From JBBQFC01 sp038321615 (GTDB taxonomy: Bacteria; Bacteroidota; Bacteroidia; Flavobacteriales_D; Cryomorphaceae): a stretch of 22,738 nucleotides of DNA. The stretch is from contig JBBQFC010000052.1 in NCBI GenBank assembly GCA_038321615.1, positions 1 through 22,738 on the forward strand, written 5' to 3'. Below are positions 14,672-22,738 of this stretch, in pieces. Under the pieces are notes generated by a model. That model searched no databases. It was not told the DNA's origin and saw only the letters and a program-made list of their open reading frames with translations. The stretch's first letter is position 1. Each line of letters starts with the position of its first letter. The translations under genes were made by a program, and so were the position numbers.

Positions 14672-15841
14672 ATGCGCATCTTAGCGGTTTTTTTAGTTTG
14701 CTTCTGCTTTTACGTTCCTACCTACTCTCAAGAGCTCAGCCCGAGTGCTGAAGTGAGCCTTATTACATGTGGCTCGGGCGACGAGCTTTACTCCACATTT
14801 GGGCATAGCGCCTTACGGTTTTTAGATCGCCAAACGGGTCTTGATCGGGTGTATAACTATGGTACCTTCGACTTCGATACACCCAACTTCTATCTCTTAT
14901 TTGCTCAGGGAAAGCTCAATTACTTCGTAACTGTTTCGAGTTTTGAAGATTTTGTACGCTCCTACCAGCGCGAAAACAGGTGGGTTTACAGCCAAACCCT
15001 CAACCTGAGTGGGCGACAAAAAGAAGCTTTATTCGCTTTTCTGGAAACCAATTTGCTGCCGGAGAATCGAAACTATCAGTACGATTTCCTTTACGACAAT
15101 TGTAGTACACGCCTCCGCGATGCTTTGGAGACAGCGCTCGGTGACTCCTTAATTTATCCCGAAACCAACACTTCTGCTCCGGCTGACACTACCTTTCGGA
15201 ACATGCTCGACCTCAACCTGACCCAACATCCTTGGAGCGATTTGGGCATTGATTTAGCCTTAGGCATGCCCTGCGACAAAGTTCCCGATTTTCGAGAGCG
15301 TATGTTTCTTCCCGATTATCTGAAAAATGGCTTCGGTAAAGCTGCCCTCGCCGATGGAAATGTCTTCCAGCCCTTGGTTACCAATGGAGGCTATATTCTC
15401 CTGCCGAATGAACAAGGGGAAGAAGATCAAAAATCAATTTTGTGGATATTTTGGGTTTTTTGTGCACTTGTCGCGGCGATTAGCATATTCGGAAAAGCTG
15501 AGCGATGGAGGTGGTTTGATGCCGTATTTTTTAGTCTCATCGGTTTTTTAGGGATAGCCTTGTTTTTATTGTGGTTTGCAACCGACCACAGTGCTACCAA
15601 ATGGAATCTCAATCTGCTTTGGGCGAGCCCAAGCTGGTTGATATTGGCTTTTCAACTGGTGCGCAACCGCTTAAATCTCAACTTATTTAAAGGGCATGCT
15701 ATTGCCATGTTCGCCATTTTAGTGGTTTGGATGCTTCTTCCGCAGAACTTTCACGCGGCGGCGGCTCCGCTCACTCTTAGTTTGGCTTTTAGGGCATGGT
15801 CTTGGCAAAAGTTCTATTTCAAACGAACGCAATCTGTATAA
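14672..15841 (+). CDS. DUF4105 (Lnb N-terminal-like) membrane protein
   Basis: A 389-residue protein with a signal peptide (residues 1-20, likely cut after YSQ), a periplasmic DUF4105 domain (about 25-235) and four or five C-terminal membrane helices (about 250-380). Conserved residues of the domain are visible: His45 in GHSALR, Asn62-Tyr63-Gly64, the run NFYLLFAQGKLNYFV, and Cys144 in DNCSTRLRD. The order His ... Cys resembles circularly permuted papain-like enzymes, so a cysteine hydrolase or transferase activity is plausible but not shown. The domain has no settled biochemical role that I know of. It follows the patatin gene by 20 bp and is followed after 2 bp by the DinB-fold gene, implying one transcript. 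Confidence 0.8.
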   Translation: MRILAVFLVCFCFYVPTYSQELSPSAEVSLITCGSGDELYSTFGHSALRFLDRQTGLDRVYNYGTFDFDTPNFYLLFAQGKLNYFVTVSSFEDFVRSYQRENRWVYSQTLNLSGRQKEALFAFLETNLLPENRNYQYDFLYDNCSTRLRDALETALGDSLIYPETNTSAPADTTFRNMLDLNLTQHPWSDLGIDLALGMPCDKVPDFRERMFLPDYLKNGFGKAALADGNVFQPLVTNGGYILLPNEQGEEDQKSILWIFWVFCALVAAISIFGKAERWRWFDAVFFSLIGFLGIALFLLWFATDHSATKWNLNLLWASPSWLILAFQLVRNRLNLNLFKGHAIAMFAILVVWMLLPQNFHAAAAPLTLSLAFRAWSWQKFYFKRTQSV

Positions 15842-15843
15842 CC

Positions 15844-16368
15844 ATGAATTCTAAAGTCAAAAAAGCATTGGATAGATTGGACAACAATCTCCGGCAAACA
15901 CTCGAATACATGGATGGTCTATCCGAAGAAAAGCTTTACCAGGCACCAACCGATGCCTGGAATGGTGCACAAATATTACATCACATCTACCAATCGGAAA
16001 TGGGTGTGGCTGCATACGTCACTAAAAAAATGATGGCCGATCGGAAAGAAATAGGAAAAACAGGGTTTTCTGGATTGGTGCGCTCCTATTTATTAAACCG
16101 GGCCTTAAAGAATTACGCTAAAAAATTTCGGGTACCTTCTTCCTTGGCTCCTGTTCCAGAGAAGCCTTATTATGCGGAAACTAAAGCCAACTTTCTGGAA
16201 AACCGAAGGAAAATCTCCGAGCTGCTCGGGAAATTCGACGGAGACATGGTTTCGCGAGGGTATTTCAAACATCCGCGCGCCGGCCGGCTAAACATTGTAC
16301 AAACTCTAAGCTTCATGAACGAACACATGGAGCGACATTCGGAACAAATACGAGAGCGATCAGCGTAG
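15844..16368 (+). CDS. DinB-fold (four-helix, metal-binding) protein
   Basis: A 174-residue protein of the DinB/YfiT-like four-helix-bundle superfamily. The probable metal triad is visible: His47 (in ILHHIYQSE) and the pair His161 and His165 in HMERHSEQI, the usual H...H..Q ending. Helix 1 contains LRQTLEYMDGLSEEKL, typical of the family. Members include thiol-dependent S-transferases that use bacillithiol or mycothiol, but many have no known activity; despite the name they are not DNA polymerases. An in-frame ATG at 15796 would overlap the previous gene by 46 bp; I prefer 15844, 2 bp after the upstream stop. The next gene starts 2 bp after this stop. Confidence 0.82.
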   Translation: MNSKVKKALDRLDNNLRQTLEYMDGLSEEKLYQAPTDAWNGAQILHHIYQSEMGVAAYVTKKMMADRKEIGKTGFSGLVRSYLLNRALKNYAKKFRVPSSLAPVPEKPYYAETKANFLENRRKISELLGKFDGDMVSRGYFKHPRAGRLNIVQTLSFMNEHMERHSEQIRERSA

Positions 16369-16370
16369 AT

Positions 16371-16706
16371 ATGGCAAAAAAAATTAAAGTAGGAATGGTG
16401 TACTCCACCAATCCCAATTACATCTATGAACCACGCCCCAAGCCTTCGCCCACCGGGGTGCAACCTTCTCAGCAAGACCTACGGGTGTGGTTGGAGCGGC
16501 ACCGGGCAGGTAAAGTAGCATGCGTTCTAAAAGGGTTTATTGGCTCGGACGAAGAGCTCAAAACATTGGCCGGAGCTTTAAAAACGCTTTGCGGCGTGGG
16601 TGGTACCGCCAAAAATGGAGAGATCATAATACAAGGCGACCACCGCGAAAAAATAATGACTTACTTATTAAATCAAGGTTATGGAGCAAAGAAAGCAGGA
16701 GGCTAA
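16371..16706 (+). CDS. SUI1/eIF1-like translation factor (YciH type)
   Basis: A 111-residue homologue of eukaryotic initiation factor 1, called YciH in E. coli. The SUI1 fold is evident from residue 45 on: GKVACVLKGFIG, LKTLAGALKTLCGVGGTAKNGEIIIQGDHREKI, then LLNQGYGAKKAGG. The N-terminal 45 residues are a basic, Pro-rich tail. Eukaryotic eIF1 checks start-codon choice on the small subunit; the bacterial protein is dispensable and its role is uncertain, with stress-time initiation control proposed. The gene overlaps the rRNA methyltransferase gene by 26 bp and follows the DinB-fold gene by 2 bp, so it is part of one operon. Family assignment is firm; function is inferred. Confidence 0.92.
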   Translation: MAKKIKVGMVYSTNPNYIYEPRPKPSPTGVQPSQQDLRVWLERHRAGKVACVLKGFIGSDEELKTLAGALKTLCGVGGTAKNGEIIIQGDHREKIMTYLLNQGYGAKKAGG

Positions 16707-17880
16707 AGAACAGGCAGAAACAACTATTGATCGCGGGCACTTCCAGATGGTTGCCATCACGCTTCAAGGCTTGGAAGAAGTGCTTGCACGCGAGCTGTTG
16801 AACATCGGTGCCAATGATGTACGACCAGTGAAGCGTGCCGTAGAGTTTACCGCCGATCTCGATTTGGTGTATAAAGCGAATCTTCGCATACGCACGGCGA
16901 TACGCATTATTAAACCGCTCCATCATTTTCGAGCAGCCAACGAAGATGCGCTTTACGACGGCATAAAGGCTATGGATTGGTCAAAGATTTTCGATCAGGA
17001 TAAAACCTTTTTGATAAGAGCTGCAGTGAGCGGCGATAATTTTACACACAGCCAATATGTAAGTTTGAAGTGCAAGGACGCTATAGTCGACCAGTTCAGG
17101 GAGCGTACAGGAACGCGCCCCGATGTGGACACCGATGATCCCGATATCGTAATTCACATCAAGATTTTCCGAGATCAAGTGAGCGTGTCGTTAGATAGTT
17201 CCGGGGTACCACTCCACCGCCGTGGTTATCGCCAGCGCGAAGCTCAGGCTCCCCTTAATGAATGTTTGGCCGCGGGCATGTTGCTCATAGCGGGTTACGA
17301 AGGAAAAACAGATTTCATTGATGCCATGTGCGGTAGCGGCACACTCTGCATAGAAGCGGCGCTTATAGCACACCGCATTGCGCCGGGTCTGCTGCGCGAT
17401 AAGTTTGCCTTTATGCATTGGAAAGATTACGACGAATCGCTCTTTGAAGTTATTCGCGAAGCCACGGCCAACAGAGTGCAGGAACAGCCCATCAAAATTA
17501 CCGGATACGACATTGATCGAGCTTCAGTTGAAATGGCTCGGAAGGCAGTGAGCCATCTGAGTTTAGAAGATTTGGTGTCATTCGAAGAAGGCGACTTTTT
17601 TGAAATAGACCCTCCAGCTCCTCCGGCGATATTGGTAATGAATCCGCCTTACGGCGAGCGGATGCAAGTGGCAGCTATCGAAAATATGTACAAGCAGATT
17701 GGCGACAGACTGAAAAAGAATTATGCTGGCTACCAAGCATGGATTTTGTCGGGAAATATCGACGCGATGAAAAACGTAGGTCTTCGAACATTCCACACCC
17801 ACCATTTACTCAACGGCACCATTGAATGCCGCTTTTCGGGTTACCGCATGTACACTGGAGCAAAATACCCGCAAGCCTGA
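16681..17880 (+). CDS. THUMP-domain class I SAM-dependent rRNA methyltransferase (RlmL-type)
   Basis: A 399-residue RNA methyltransferase. An N-terminal ferredoxin-like/THUMP module (about 22-165) binds RNA; a linker HRRGYRQREAQAPLNE (179-194) leads into a Rossmann domain with SAM motif FIDAMCGSGT (212-221), GYDID (275-279) and the N2-guanine motif NPPYGERM (321-328). This layout matches the N-terminal half of E. coli RlmL, which makes m2G2445 in 23S rRNA; the RlmK half is absent. ATG 16681 gives a charged 20-residue lead not seen in the core; an alternative ATG at 16747 (MVAITLQGLEE) is possible, and AGGAGG at 16696-16701 lies 45 nt ahead of it, too far to decide. The gene overlaps the SUI1 gene by 26 bp. 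Confidence 0.9.
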   Translation: MEQRKQEAKEQAETTIDRGHFQMVAITLQGLEEVLARELLNIGANDVRPVKRAVEFTADLDLVYKANLRIRTAIRIIKPLHHFRAANEDALYDGIKAMDWSKIFDQDKTFLIRAAVSGDNFTHSQYVSLKCKDAIVDQFRERTGTRPDVDTDDPDIVIHIKIFRDQVSVSLDSSGVPLHRRGYRQREAQAPLNECLAAGMLLIAGYEGKTDFIDAMCGSGTLCIEAALIAHRIAPGLLRDKFAFMHWKDYDESLFEVIREATANRVQEQPIKITGYDIDRASVEMARKAVSHLSLEDLVSFEEGDFFEIDPPAPPAILVMNPPYGERMQVAAIENMYKQIGDRLKKNYAGYQAWILSGNIDAMKNVGLRTFHTHHLLNGTIECRFSGYRMYTGAKYPQA

Positions 17881-17889
17881 ATACACGTA

Positions 17890-19890
17890 TCAATAAGCCA
17901 TCAATCTATCTACCGTCTCGGCCAAACGCGCATTTGCTAAAAAGGCTTTTTCTAAGGAGCCAGCAAATGGCACAGGTGTGTCTAAACTGGTACAGCGGAG
18001 CACAGGTGCATCCAAACTTGAGAAGCACTCTGAAGAAATTATAGCGGCAATTTCGCCACCAAGGCCACCAAAACCCGTGTCTTCATGCAACACCAATACA
18101 CGACCAGTTTTACGCGCTGAGGCAAACATGGCTTCATGATCGAGCGGTACTAAAGTGCGCAGATCGATCAAATCGATCGATAAATCTTTACGCTCTTCGG
18201 CAAATGCCATCGCCCAGTGAACGCCCATTCCGTAAGTGACAATCGATAAATCTTCGCCTTGTAATATTTGGGCGGCTTTTCCAAATGGAATGGTATAATA
18301 TCCTTCAGGTACCTCGCCTTTAATGTTCCGATACATTGCCTTATGCTCAAAAAACATCACCGGATTGAGATCTTCAAATGCTGTGAGCAATAGCCCTTTA
18401 GCGTCGGCCGGAAAAGCGGGATAGACCACTTTTAGGCCGGGGACGTGAGTAAACCAGGCTTCATTGCTTTGAGAGTGGTATGGACCCGCTTGCACGCCTG
18501 CACCAGTGGGCATTCGCACTACTACGTCGGCATTTTGTGCCCATCTATAATGCGCTTTCGCCAAATTGTTCACGATTTGATTAAAACCCTCCGACACGAA
18601 ATCGGCAAATTGCATCTCCACCATGCTTTTATATCCTTTAATGGAGAGGCCTAAGCCTGCTCCGAGAATGGCTGCTTCACAAAGAGGGGTATTCCGTACG
18701 CGGTCCTTGCCAAACAATTCCACAAAGCCTTCTGTAACTTTAAAAACACCACCATATTCGGCAATATCCTGGCCCATTAGCACTAAGTTTGGGTGCTTTT
18801 TCATCGCCTCGCGTAAGCCGTCAGATACGGCATCGACAAACCGCATTTCAGTAGACTTACCTTTTGGAACTGATATTTCAAGCTCAAATGGAGCATAAAC
18901 ATCGGTGAGCTCTTTGGTTAGATCAGCCTCTACGGTCGGTTTGGCTTGGGCTGTTTGAAGTCCAAGCTCTATTTCTTCACGGAGCGTTTTACGAATTTCG
19001 AGTGCTTCAGCTTCCGACAGAATTTCTTGCTCAAGAAGCCAGGATTCAAAATTTTCAACAGGATCTTGCTTTGCCCAAAATTCCATCAATTCTTTAGGAA
19101 CGTATTTGGTGCCCGATGCTTCTTCGTGGCCGCGCATGCGGAAAGTCATGCACTCCACGAGCACAGGCCGGGGATTAGCGCGCATACTTTCTGCTAAGTC
19201 GCGAAGGGTATGGTATACTTCGAGAATATTGTTGCCCGCCAATTGCACGGCTTCGATTCCGTAACCAGGACCTTTTTGGGTAAAACTCTCAAACTTAAAT
19301 TGTTCAGAAGAAGGTGTTGAAAGTCCGTAACCATTGTTTTCGATAACGAACATCACCGGGAGACTCCACACGGCTGCGGTATTGACACTTTCGTGAAAAT
19401 CGCCTTGGCTGGCTCCACCATCGCCGGTTATCACGGCCACAATACTTTTATCGCCTGAGAGCTTATGCGCCAAACCGATACCATCGGCGACGCCCATTTG
19501 GGGTCCGAGATGCGAGATCATGCCGACGATATGGGCTTCATTGTCGCCAAAATGAAAAGATCGGTCTCTGCCCTTGGTATAGCCATGAAGTTTACCTTGC
19601 CACTGGGCAAAAAGACGATCGAGGGGTAGCTTACGCCCTGTGAACACGCCAAGGTTGCGGTGCATAGGCAAAATGTATTCATCATCGCGCAAAGCCAATG
19701 TGAGTCCCACTGATATGGCTTCCTGACCGATACCCGAAAACCATTTCGATATTTTACCCTGTCGAAGTTGACTGAGCATTTTCTCTTCGATCATGCGGGG
19801 GCGGAGCAACTCGGTATAGATATGCTTAAGCTCCTTCTTGCTGAGTTGTTTACGGTCGAATTGAGTTTGCCGGGACAAGGCCATTTCCAT
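17890..19890 (-). CDS. Fused alpha-beta E1 of a 2-oxoacid dehydrogenase complex
   Basis: A thiamine-diphosphate E1 that decarboxylates a 2-oxoacid and passes the acyl group to E2 lipoate. The 666 residues join E1-alpha (about 15-320) and E1-beta (about 345-666). The ThDP/Mg site is GDG (156-158) ... NN (185-186), and MRGHEEASG (252-260) fits the loop of branched-chain or pyruvate E1-alpha. In the beta half, QDIAEYGGVFKVTEGF, TPLCEAAILGAGLGLSIKGY and MPTGAG are diagnostic. The fused form is typical of Bacteroidota and usually annotated as 2-oxoisovalerate dehydrogenase; pyruvate cannot be excluded by sequence alone. E2 and E3 genes are not adjacent. ATG 19890 is used; a second in-frame ATG lies at 19884. 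A TACCTTTG box lies 16 nt upstream. The gene converges on the methyltransferase gene with a 9-bp gap. Confidence 0.94.
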   Translation of the reverse strand: MEMALSRQTQFDRKQLSKKELKHIYTELLRPRMIEEKMLSQLRQGKISKWFSGIGQEAISVGLTLALRDDEYILPMHRNLGVFTGRKLPLDRLFAQWQGKLHGYTKGRDRSFHFGDNEAHIVGMISHLGPQMGVADGIGLAHKLSGDKSIVAVITGDGGASQGDFHESVNTAAVWSLPVMFVIENNGYGLSTPSSEQFKFESFTQKGPGYGIEAVQLAGNNILEVYHTLRDLAESMRANPRPVLVECMTFRMRGHEEASGTKYVPKELMEFWAKQDPVENFESWLLEQEILSEAEALEIRKTLREEIELGLQTAQAKPTVEADLTKELTDVYAPFELEISVPKGKSTEMRFVDAVSDGLREAMKKHPNLVLMGQDIAEYGGVFKVTEGFVELFGKDRVRNTPLCEAAILGAGLGLSIKGYKSMVEMQFADFVSEGFNQIVNNLAKAHYRWAQNADVVVRMPTGAGVQAGPYHSQSNEAWFTHVPGLKVVYPAFPADAKGLLLTAFEDLNPVMFFEHKAMYRNIKGEVPEGYYTIPFGKAAQILQGEDLSIVTYGMGVHWAMAFAEERKDLSIDLIDLRTLVPLDHEAMFASARKTGRVLVLHEDTGFGGLGGEIAAIISSECFSSLDAPVLRCTSLDTPVPFAGSLEKAFLANARLAETVDRLMAY

Positions 19891-19906
19891 AGGGTCAATC
19901 TTTGTT

Positions 19907-19914
19907 CAAAGGTA
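19907..19914 (-). promoter_or_regulatory. Candidate -7 box of the E1 gene
   Basis: TACCTTTG on the minus strand, 16 nt before ATG 19890, a perfect TAnnTTTG. No -33 TTG is seen at the expected distance. Confidence 0.55.
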
Positions 19915-19937
19915 GATAAATTCGAAAGTGAAGGTCA

Positions 19938-19970
19938 TGAAAAACCCCGACCAAAATGGCCGGGGTTTCT
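19938..19970 (-). terminator. Terminator after the T9SS cargo gene
   Basis: Stem AAACCCCG (19942-19949) / CGGGGTTT (19961-19968), extended by CCA/TGG past one mismatch, with loop AAA. Read on the minus strand it lies 20 nt after the stop of the upstream gene and ends in five T. It separates that gene from the E1 promoter. Confidence 0.8.
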
Positions 19971-19987
19971 TCTTAAAGTTCACATAA

Positions 19988-22687
19988 TTATTTCACGAAA
20001 AGTTTCTCCGTACTTACCACAATTCCGTCGATGCGCGTATTTACAATGTAAACACCTTGCGCCAACTGACCTCTAACTGGCATAGATGCCCGGAAGGATG
20101 TATTGCTACTTCCGAAATTTTCTTGGATCACCAATTTACCGGTAAGGTCGTAAATCTCAATCTGTATTTGTTGTTGCTGCGCATCTAAGTTGCTTATCAA
20201 GACCTGAAGATTTTCGCCGGCATTCGGGTTGGGATAGATTGTAGTATTCGGACCTTCAGTAAGTACCTGGGTAGTTTCTAGGTTTTCCACTTCCGGCGCG
20301 ATGCCAGGCGCAGGAGCGACGAAGGAGATAGCACACTCTGCACCATACGGAGCAGTAGCCCCGCCAGCTGTGGCTCTGGCAGCTACATTGTAAGTGTTGC
20401 CAGCAACTAAACCTGCGACGCTGTTGAAAGCGATGGTCCGATTTGGTCGGGCAACTTCTATCGGCGTTCCAGGAGTGGTCAAATTGGTCATCCGGAAATC
20501 ATAGGAAGTGGCACCACAAACCTTGAAAGCCTGTGTCCAGGCGGTGAGTGTAACACTTGAACCGCAAGCGATAAATGCAGGATTGAGCGAAGTAGTGGGA
20601 GCCGTGGGAAGCAAGCTTATAGTGCCCGGAGTTGAAACTCCGCTTTCTGTGCCGCCACCAGTTACAAACACCTGTACATCGTAGGTAGTACCATAAGTAA
20701 GACCCTGAACATTTTCAAGGTTGCAGAAATAGTTGGACGAATTTGAGTTAAACTCAAATATTTCAGTACCTGAATCGAATAACCATCGATAATTGATTGT
20801 AGCATTTACTGGAGTTGCCTTTATGGTGTTGCAAAGCTGGAAATTACCCCCATTGAATATCGATTGCAAACCAGAAACGGGTTCAGGCGCAAACGTAATA
20901 TTACAAGCAGGGCCGTAGTTGCCCATGTTAGGGCCAGCGTACATCACAACTTTAGTGCGGACAGAGTAGGTGCGGCCGTATTCAAAATTCGTAAACCAAA
21001 ACATTCGGAACTGCGGATTGGTGCCGTTTGGCGAAACGACTTCATATACGGTAAAAGGAGGCTGGGTTTCCGTAAACTCAAAAATGTAATTCTGCAAATT
21101 CGTAGCTGGATTGGCATTAGTAGAACGTATTATACTGTTGGCGGTTAGCCCGGTAGCGCCGCAAAAGTCGGTACGGAGTCGTACCTGTGGAATGTGGTAA
21201 ACCCCGGTAACGAAGCTGGTCTGAGAAGGTGGATTTGCACCTGCGTGATGAACGCGATATACATACTCCGCACCAGGAATCAAGTTATCGATCCAAAAAG
21301 TTTCTTGGGCACCCGCTCCCGCTGTGTTGGAGCAAGCCAATTGGCTTCCGCCACAGCTATTGAAGACTTCAATGGCCGCATTAAAATCTCCACTTCCTTG
21401 TGCCGAGAAATAAGTAACAGACCCGACGGCTACAAAACGGAAATAGGGATCGGCATTTCCATCCGGACCGGCGCATTGCAGATTGCCGGAGTAAGAGAAA
21501 TCGGCAACATCTGAAGAAACAAGTGATTGGGCTAGAGAAGTTTGAGAAAGAACCAATGAAGCATCCTGGCATTGGGTGTTTCCAACGCATGAAATATTCC
21601 AATTCCACCCAGCACCAAGGCCAAGGCTATTGTCGGCACAACTGCCAGCTATGTTTGATGTGACGCGCATAAAAATGCTGCCGCTGCTGGCAGTGCGGGT
21701 AAGACCCGCTAAATTTCCGGCGTTAGAACCTTGAAAAAGAATGGGTGATGTGCCTGTAGTGCCGTTTCGGATGGTAATAATATCTGAGCCATTTTGGATA
21801 AGGCCAGAAGCAAACGTTAATGTAATTGGAGAATTATTCGACGAGGAGTATAAGAAAACAGAATTATCGCTATTCGCATAGCAATAAGTTTGATTGAGAA
21901 GATTGCCACAGGTCACAATTCGATTGCATCCCAGACCAACATCAGACAGTACGCGCACCACATTGCAACTGGCGTCGTTAGGATTTTGTATGGTGATGGT
22001 TACTGTTTGCCCTAAGCTAAATGGACCTACATTGTATATACCAGTTGAAGTCACGTTATTAATTGCAGGCGCACCGGCATTGTTCAAGATATTGAGTGAC
22101 GGGGCACTTCCCAAGTTGGTAATGTTTACGTTCACGGAATATTGGTTTGCGGCTCCGCATAGGCGAGTGGTAGTAGCAGTAGGCGATATGCAGGTTGGGG
22201 CGCCAATTGCGCAAACATCAATGTTGTCAGCTTGGTTGTTGCCTATGTCCCAAAGTTGAATGTAGTATGCAACCCCGGGAGTTCCGCTGAAGGCGAGCTC
22301 TGGATAGAAGCCTGGGCCAGAATCGGTATCGCAACCGATCTGTACGAGAGATCCGCAAACGCCGGAATATACGGCCATGTTGATATCCATGGAGAAAGTA
22401 GGGGTAGTTAAATTTAACTGAGTGCGGAAGGTTAGCTGGCCCGATGGAGGCATAACCACCGCAAGCCAAAGGTCTCCACCGTTATAGCCGGGACAATTTG
22501 TCGGAGAAATACCGCTGGCACTCAAACCCACATTGGATACCGTGGTGAGCGTGCACGTATTAATGTTGACAGGAACCGATATAGCCTGCGAACAATTATT
22601 TCCGGGCTGAGCAAATGCGCTTTGGCTCGATAAAATGAATGCTGCGAAAACACTTAAAAATTGGAGATAGCTGTAAAGTTGCTTCAT
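19988..22687 (-). CDS. Large secreted protein with type IX secretion sorting domain
   Basis: An 899-residue secreted protein. From ATG 22687 it opens with a signal peptide (hydrophobic residues about 6-25, ending SAFAQ). Next comes a Cys-containing beta domain (PGNNCSQAISV), a CUB-like region with ITLTF, GSDIITIRNG and FMRVTSN, another beta domain, then at least two fibronectin-III-like or related repeats marked by LTYGTTYDVQVFV, FEYGRTYSVRTKV and LVAGNTYNVAARA. The last 85 residues (815-899) are a type A sorting domain: IYPNPNAGENL, IEIYDLTGKLV, LAQGVYIV and KLFVK. Such domains direct export through the T9SS and anchoring to the surface or release. No enzymatic motif is visible. A longer frame begins at 22714, but a signal peptide must start at 22687. 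It is a single-gene unit with its own box and terminator. Confidence 0.93.
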   Translation of the reverse strand: MKQLYSYLQFLSVFAAFILSSQSAFAQPGNNCSQAISVPVNINTCTLTTVSNVGLSASGISPTNCPGYNGGDLWLAVVMPPSGQLTFRTQLNLTTPTFSMDINMAVYSGVCGSLVQIGCDTDSGPGFYPELAFSGTPGVAYYIQLWDIGNNQADNIDVCAIGAPTCISPTATTTRLCGAANQYSVNVNITNLGSAPSLNILNNAGAPAINNVTSTGIYNVGPFSLGQTVTITIQNPNDASCNVVRVLSDVGLGCNRIVTCGNLLNQTYCYANSDNSVFLYSSSNNSPITLTFASGLIQNGSDIITIRNGTTGTSPILFQGSNAGNLAGLTRTASSGSIFMRVTSNIAGSCADNSLGLGAGWNWNISCVGNTQCQDASLVLSQTSLAQSLVSSDVADFSYSGNLQCAGPDGNADPYFRFVAVGSVTYFSAQGSGDFNAAIEVFNSCGGSQLACSNTAGAGAQETFWIDNLIPGAEYVYRVHHAGANPPSQTSFVTGVYHIPQVRLRTDFCGATGLTANSIIRSTNANPATNLQNYIFEFTETQPPFTVYEVVSPNGTNPQFRMFWFTNFEYGRTYSVRTKVVMYAGPNMGNYGPACNITFAPEPVSGLQSIFNGGNFQLCNTIKATPVNATINYRWLFDSGTEIFEFNSNSSNYFCNLENVQGLTYGTTYDVQVFVTGGGTESGVSTPGTISLLPTAPTTSLNPAFIACGSSVTLTAWTQAFKVCGATSYDFRMTNLTTPGTPIEVARPNRTIAFNSVAGLVAGNTYNVAARATAGGATAPYGAECAISFVAPAPGIAPEVENLETTQVLTEGPNTTIYPNPNAGENLQVLISNLDAQQQQIQIEIYDLTGKLVIQENFGSSNTSFRASMPVRGQLAQGVYIVNTRIDGIVVSTEKLFVK

Positions 22688-22711
22688 GCGATTATATTTT
22701 TTATTAACAGA

Positions 22712-22719
22712 CAAATATA
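22712..22719 (-). promoter_or_regulatory. Candidate -7 box of the T9SS cargo gene
   Basis: TATATTTG on the minus strand, 24 nt before ATG 22687, a perfect TAnnTTTG. The expected -33 position falls at or beyond the end of the window. The box covers the upstream in-frame ATG (22714), supporting the later start. Confidence 0.5.
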
Positions 22720-22738
22720 GTGATATTAGATACCACGT

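Noticed and set aside
15844..16368. DNA-damage polymerase DinB
   Set aside because: The match is to the DinB-fold four-helix metal-binding superfamily, which shares only the name with DNA polymerase IV.
12378..17880. CBASS or other anti-phage system built around the patatin protein
   Set aside because: No nucleotide cyclase, HORMA, E1/E2-like or nuclease gene is nearby. The patatin domain is on a multi-helix membrane protein and its neighbours are housekeeping genes.
21381..21608. Other-frame ORFs within the T9SS cargo gene
   Set aside because: They overlap a long, clearly coding frame with a signal peptide and sorting domain, and have no family features of their own.

Overview
This window is ordinary chromosomal core sequence from a member of the Bacteroidota, probably the Flavobacteriales or Cytophagales side. 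Four things point there. The last gene ends in a type IX secretion sorting domain. An E1 2-oxoacid dehydrogenase has its alpha and beta halves fused. Formimidoyltransferase and cyclodeaminase are fused. Nearly every transcription unit is preceded by the Bacteroidota -7 box TAnnTTTG, and Shine-Dalgarno sequences are scarce. LpxB shows a lipid A outer membrane. I see no phage, transposase, CRISPR or defence genes.

Layout. Bases 1-832 carry no gene. They hold a degenerate 74-bp tandem repeat (about 144-339) and two 93%-identical copies, 220 bp apart, of an element made of a terminator-like hairpin, three TAACCAA heptamers spaced 13 bp and a small inverted repeat. From 833 to 5816 four minus-strand genes follow: dps, a PLP-dependent glutamate/cysteine-sulfinate-type decarboxylase, a WG-repeat protein and a TPR-like exported protein. 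trmD and rplS (5918-7064) run on the plus strand and end in a clear terminator. A minus-strand operon, surE / small membrane protein / lpxB / SpoIID-like (7111-10521), has tight overlaps. Divergently, ftcD starts a plus-strand run: a 7-TM patatin-like lipase, a DUF4105 membrane protein, a DinB-fold protein, a bacterial SUI1/eIF1 homologue and a THUMP-domain rRNA methyltransferase (10635-17880). This converges within 9 bp on the fused E1 gene (17890-19890, minus). A 899-residue secreted T9SS cargo (19988-22687, minus), with its own terminator, closes the window.

Functional themes are oxidative and acid-type stress (Dps, decarboxylase), translation and RNA modification (TrmD, L19, SUI1, RlmL-like), envelope building (LpxB, SpoIID-like, patatin, DUF4105) and central metabolism (FtcD, E1). 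No complete undescribed system stands out. The most unusual signals are the duplicated iteron-bearing element at the left edge, a set of genes whose -7 box lies only 4-5 nt before the start codon, a pair of face-to-face promoters at 5833-5853, and a membrane patatin lipase next to a putative cysteine enzyme.
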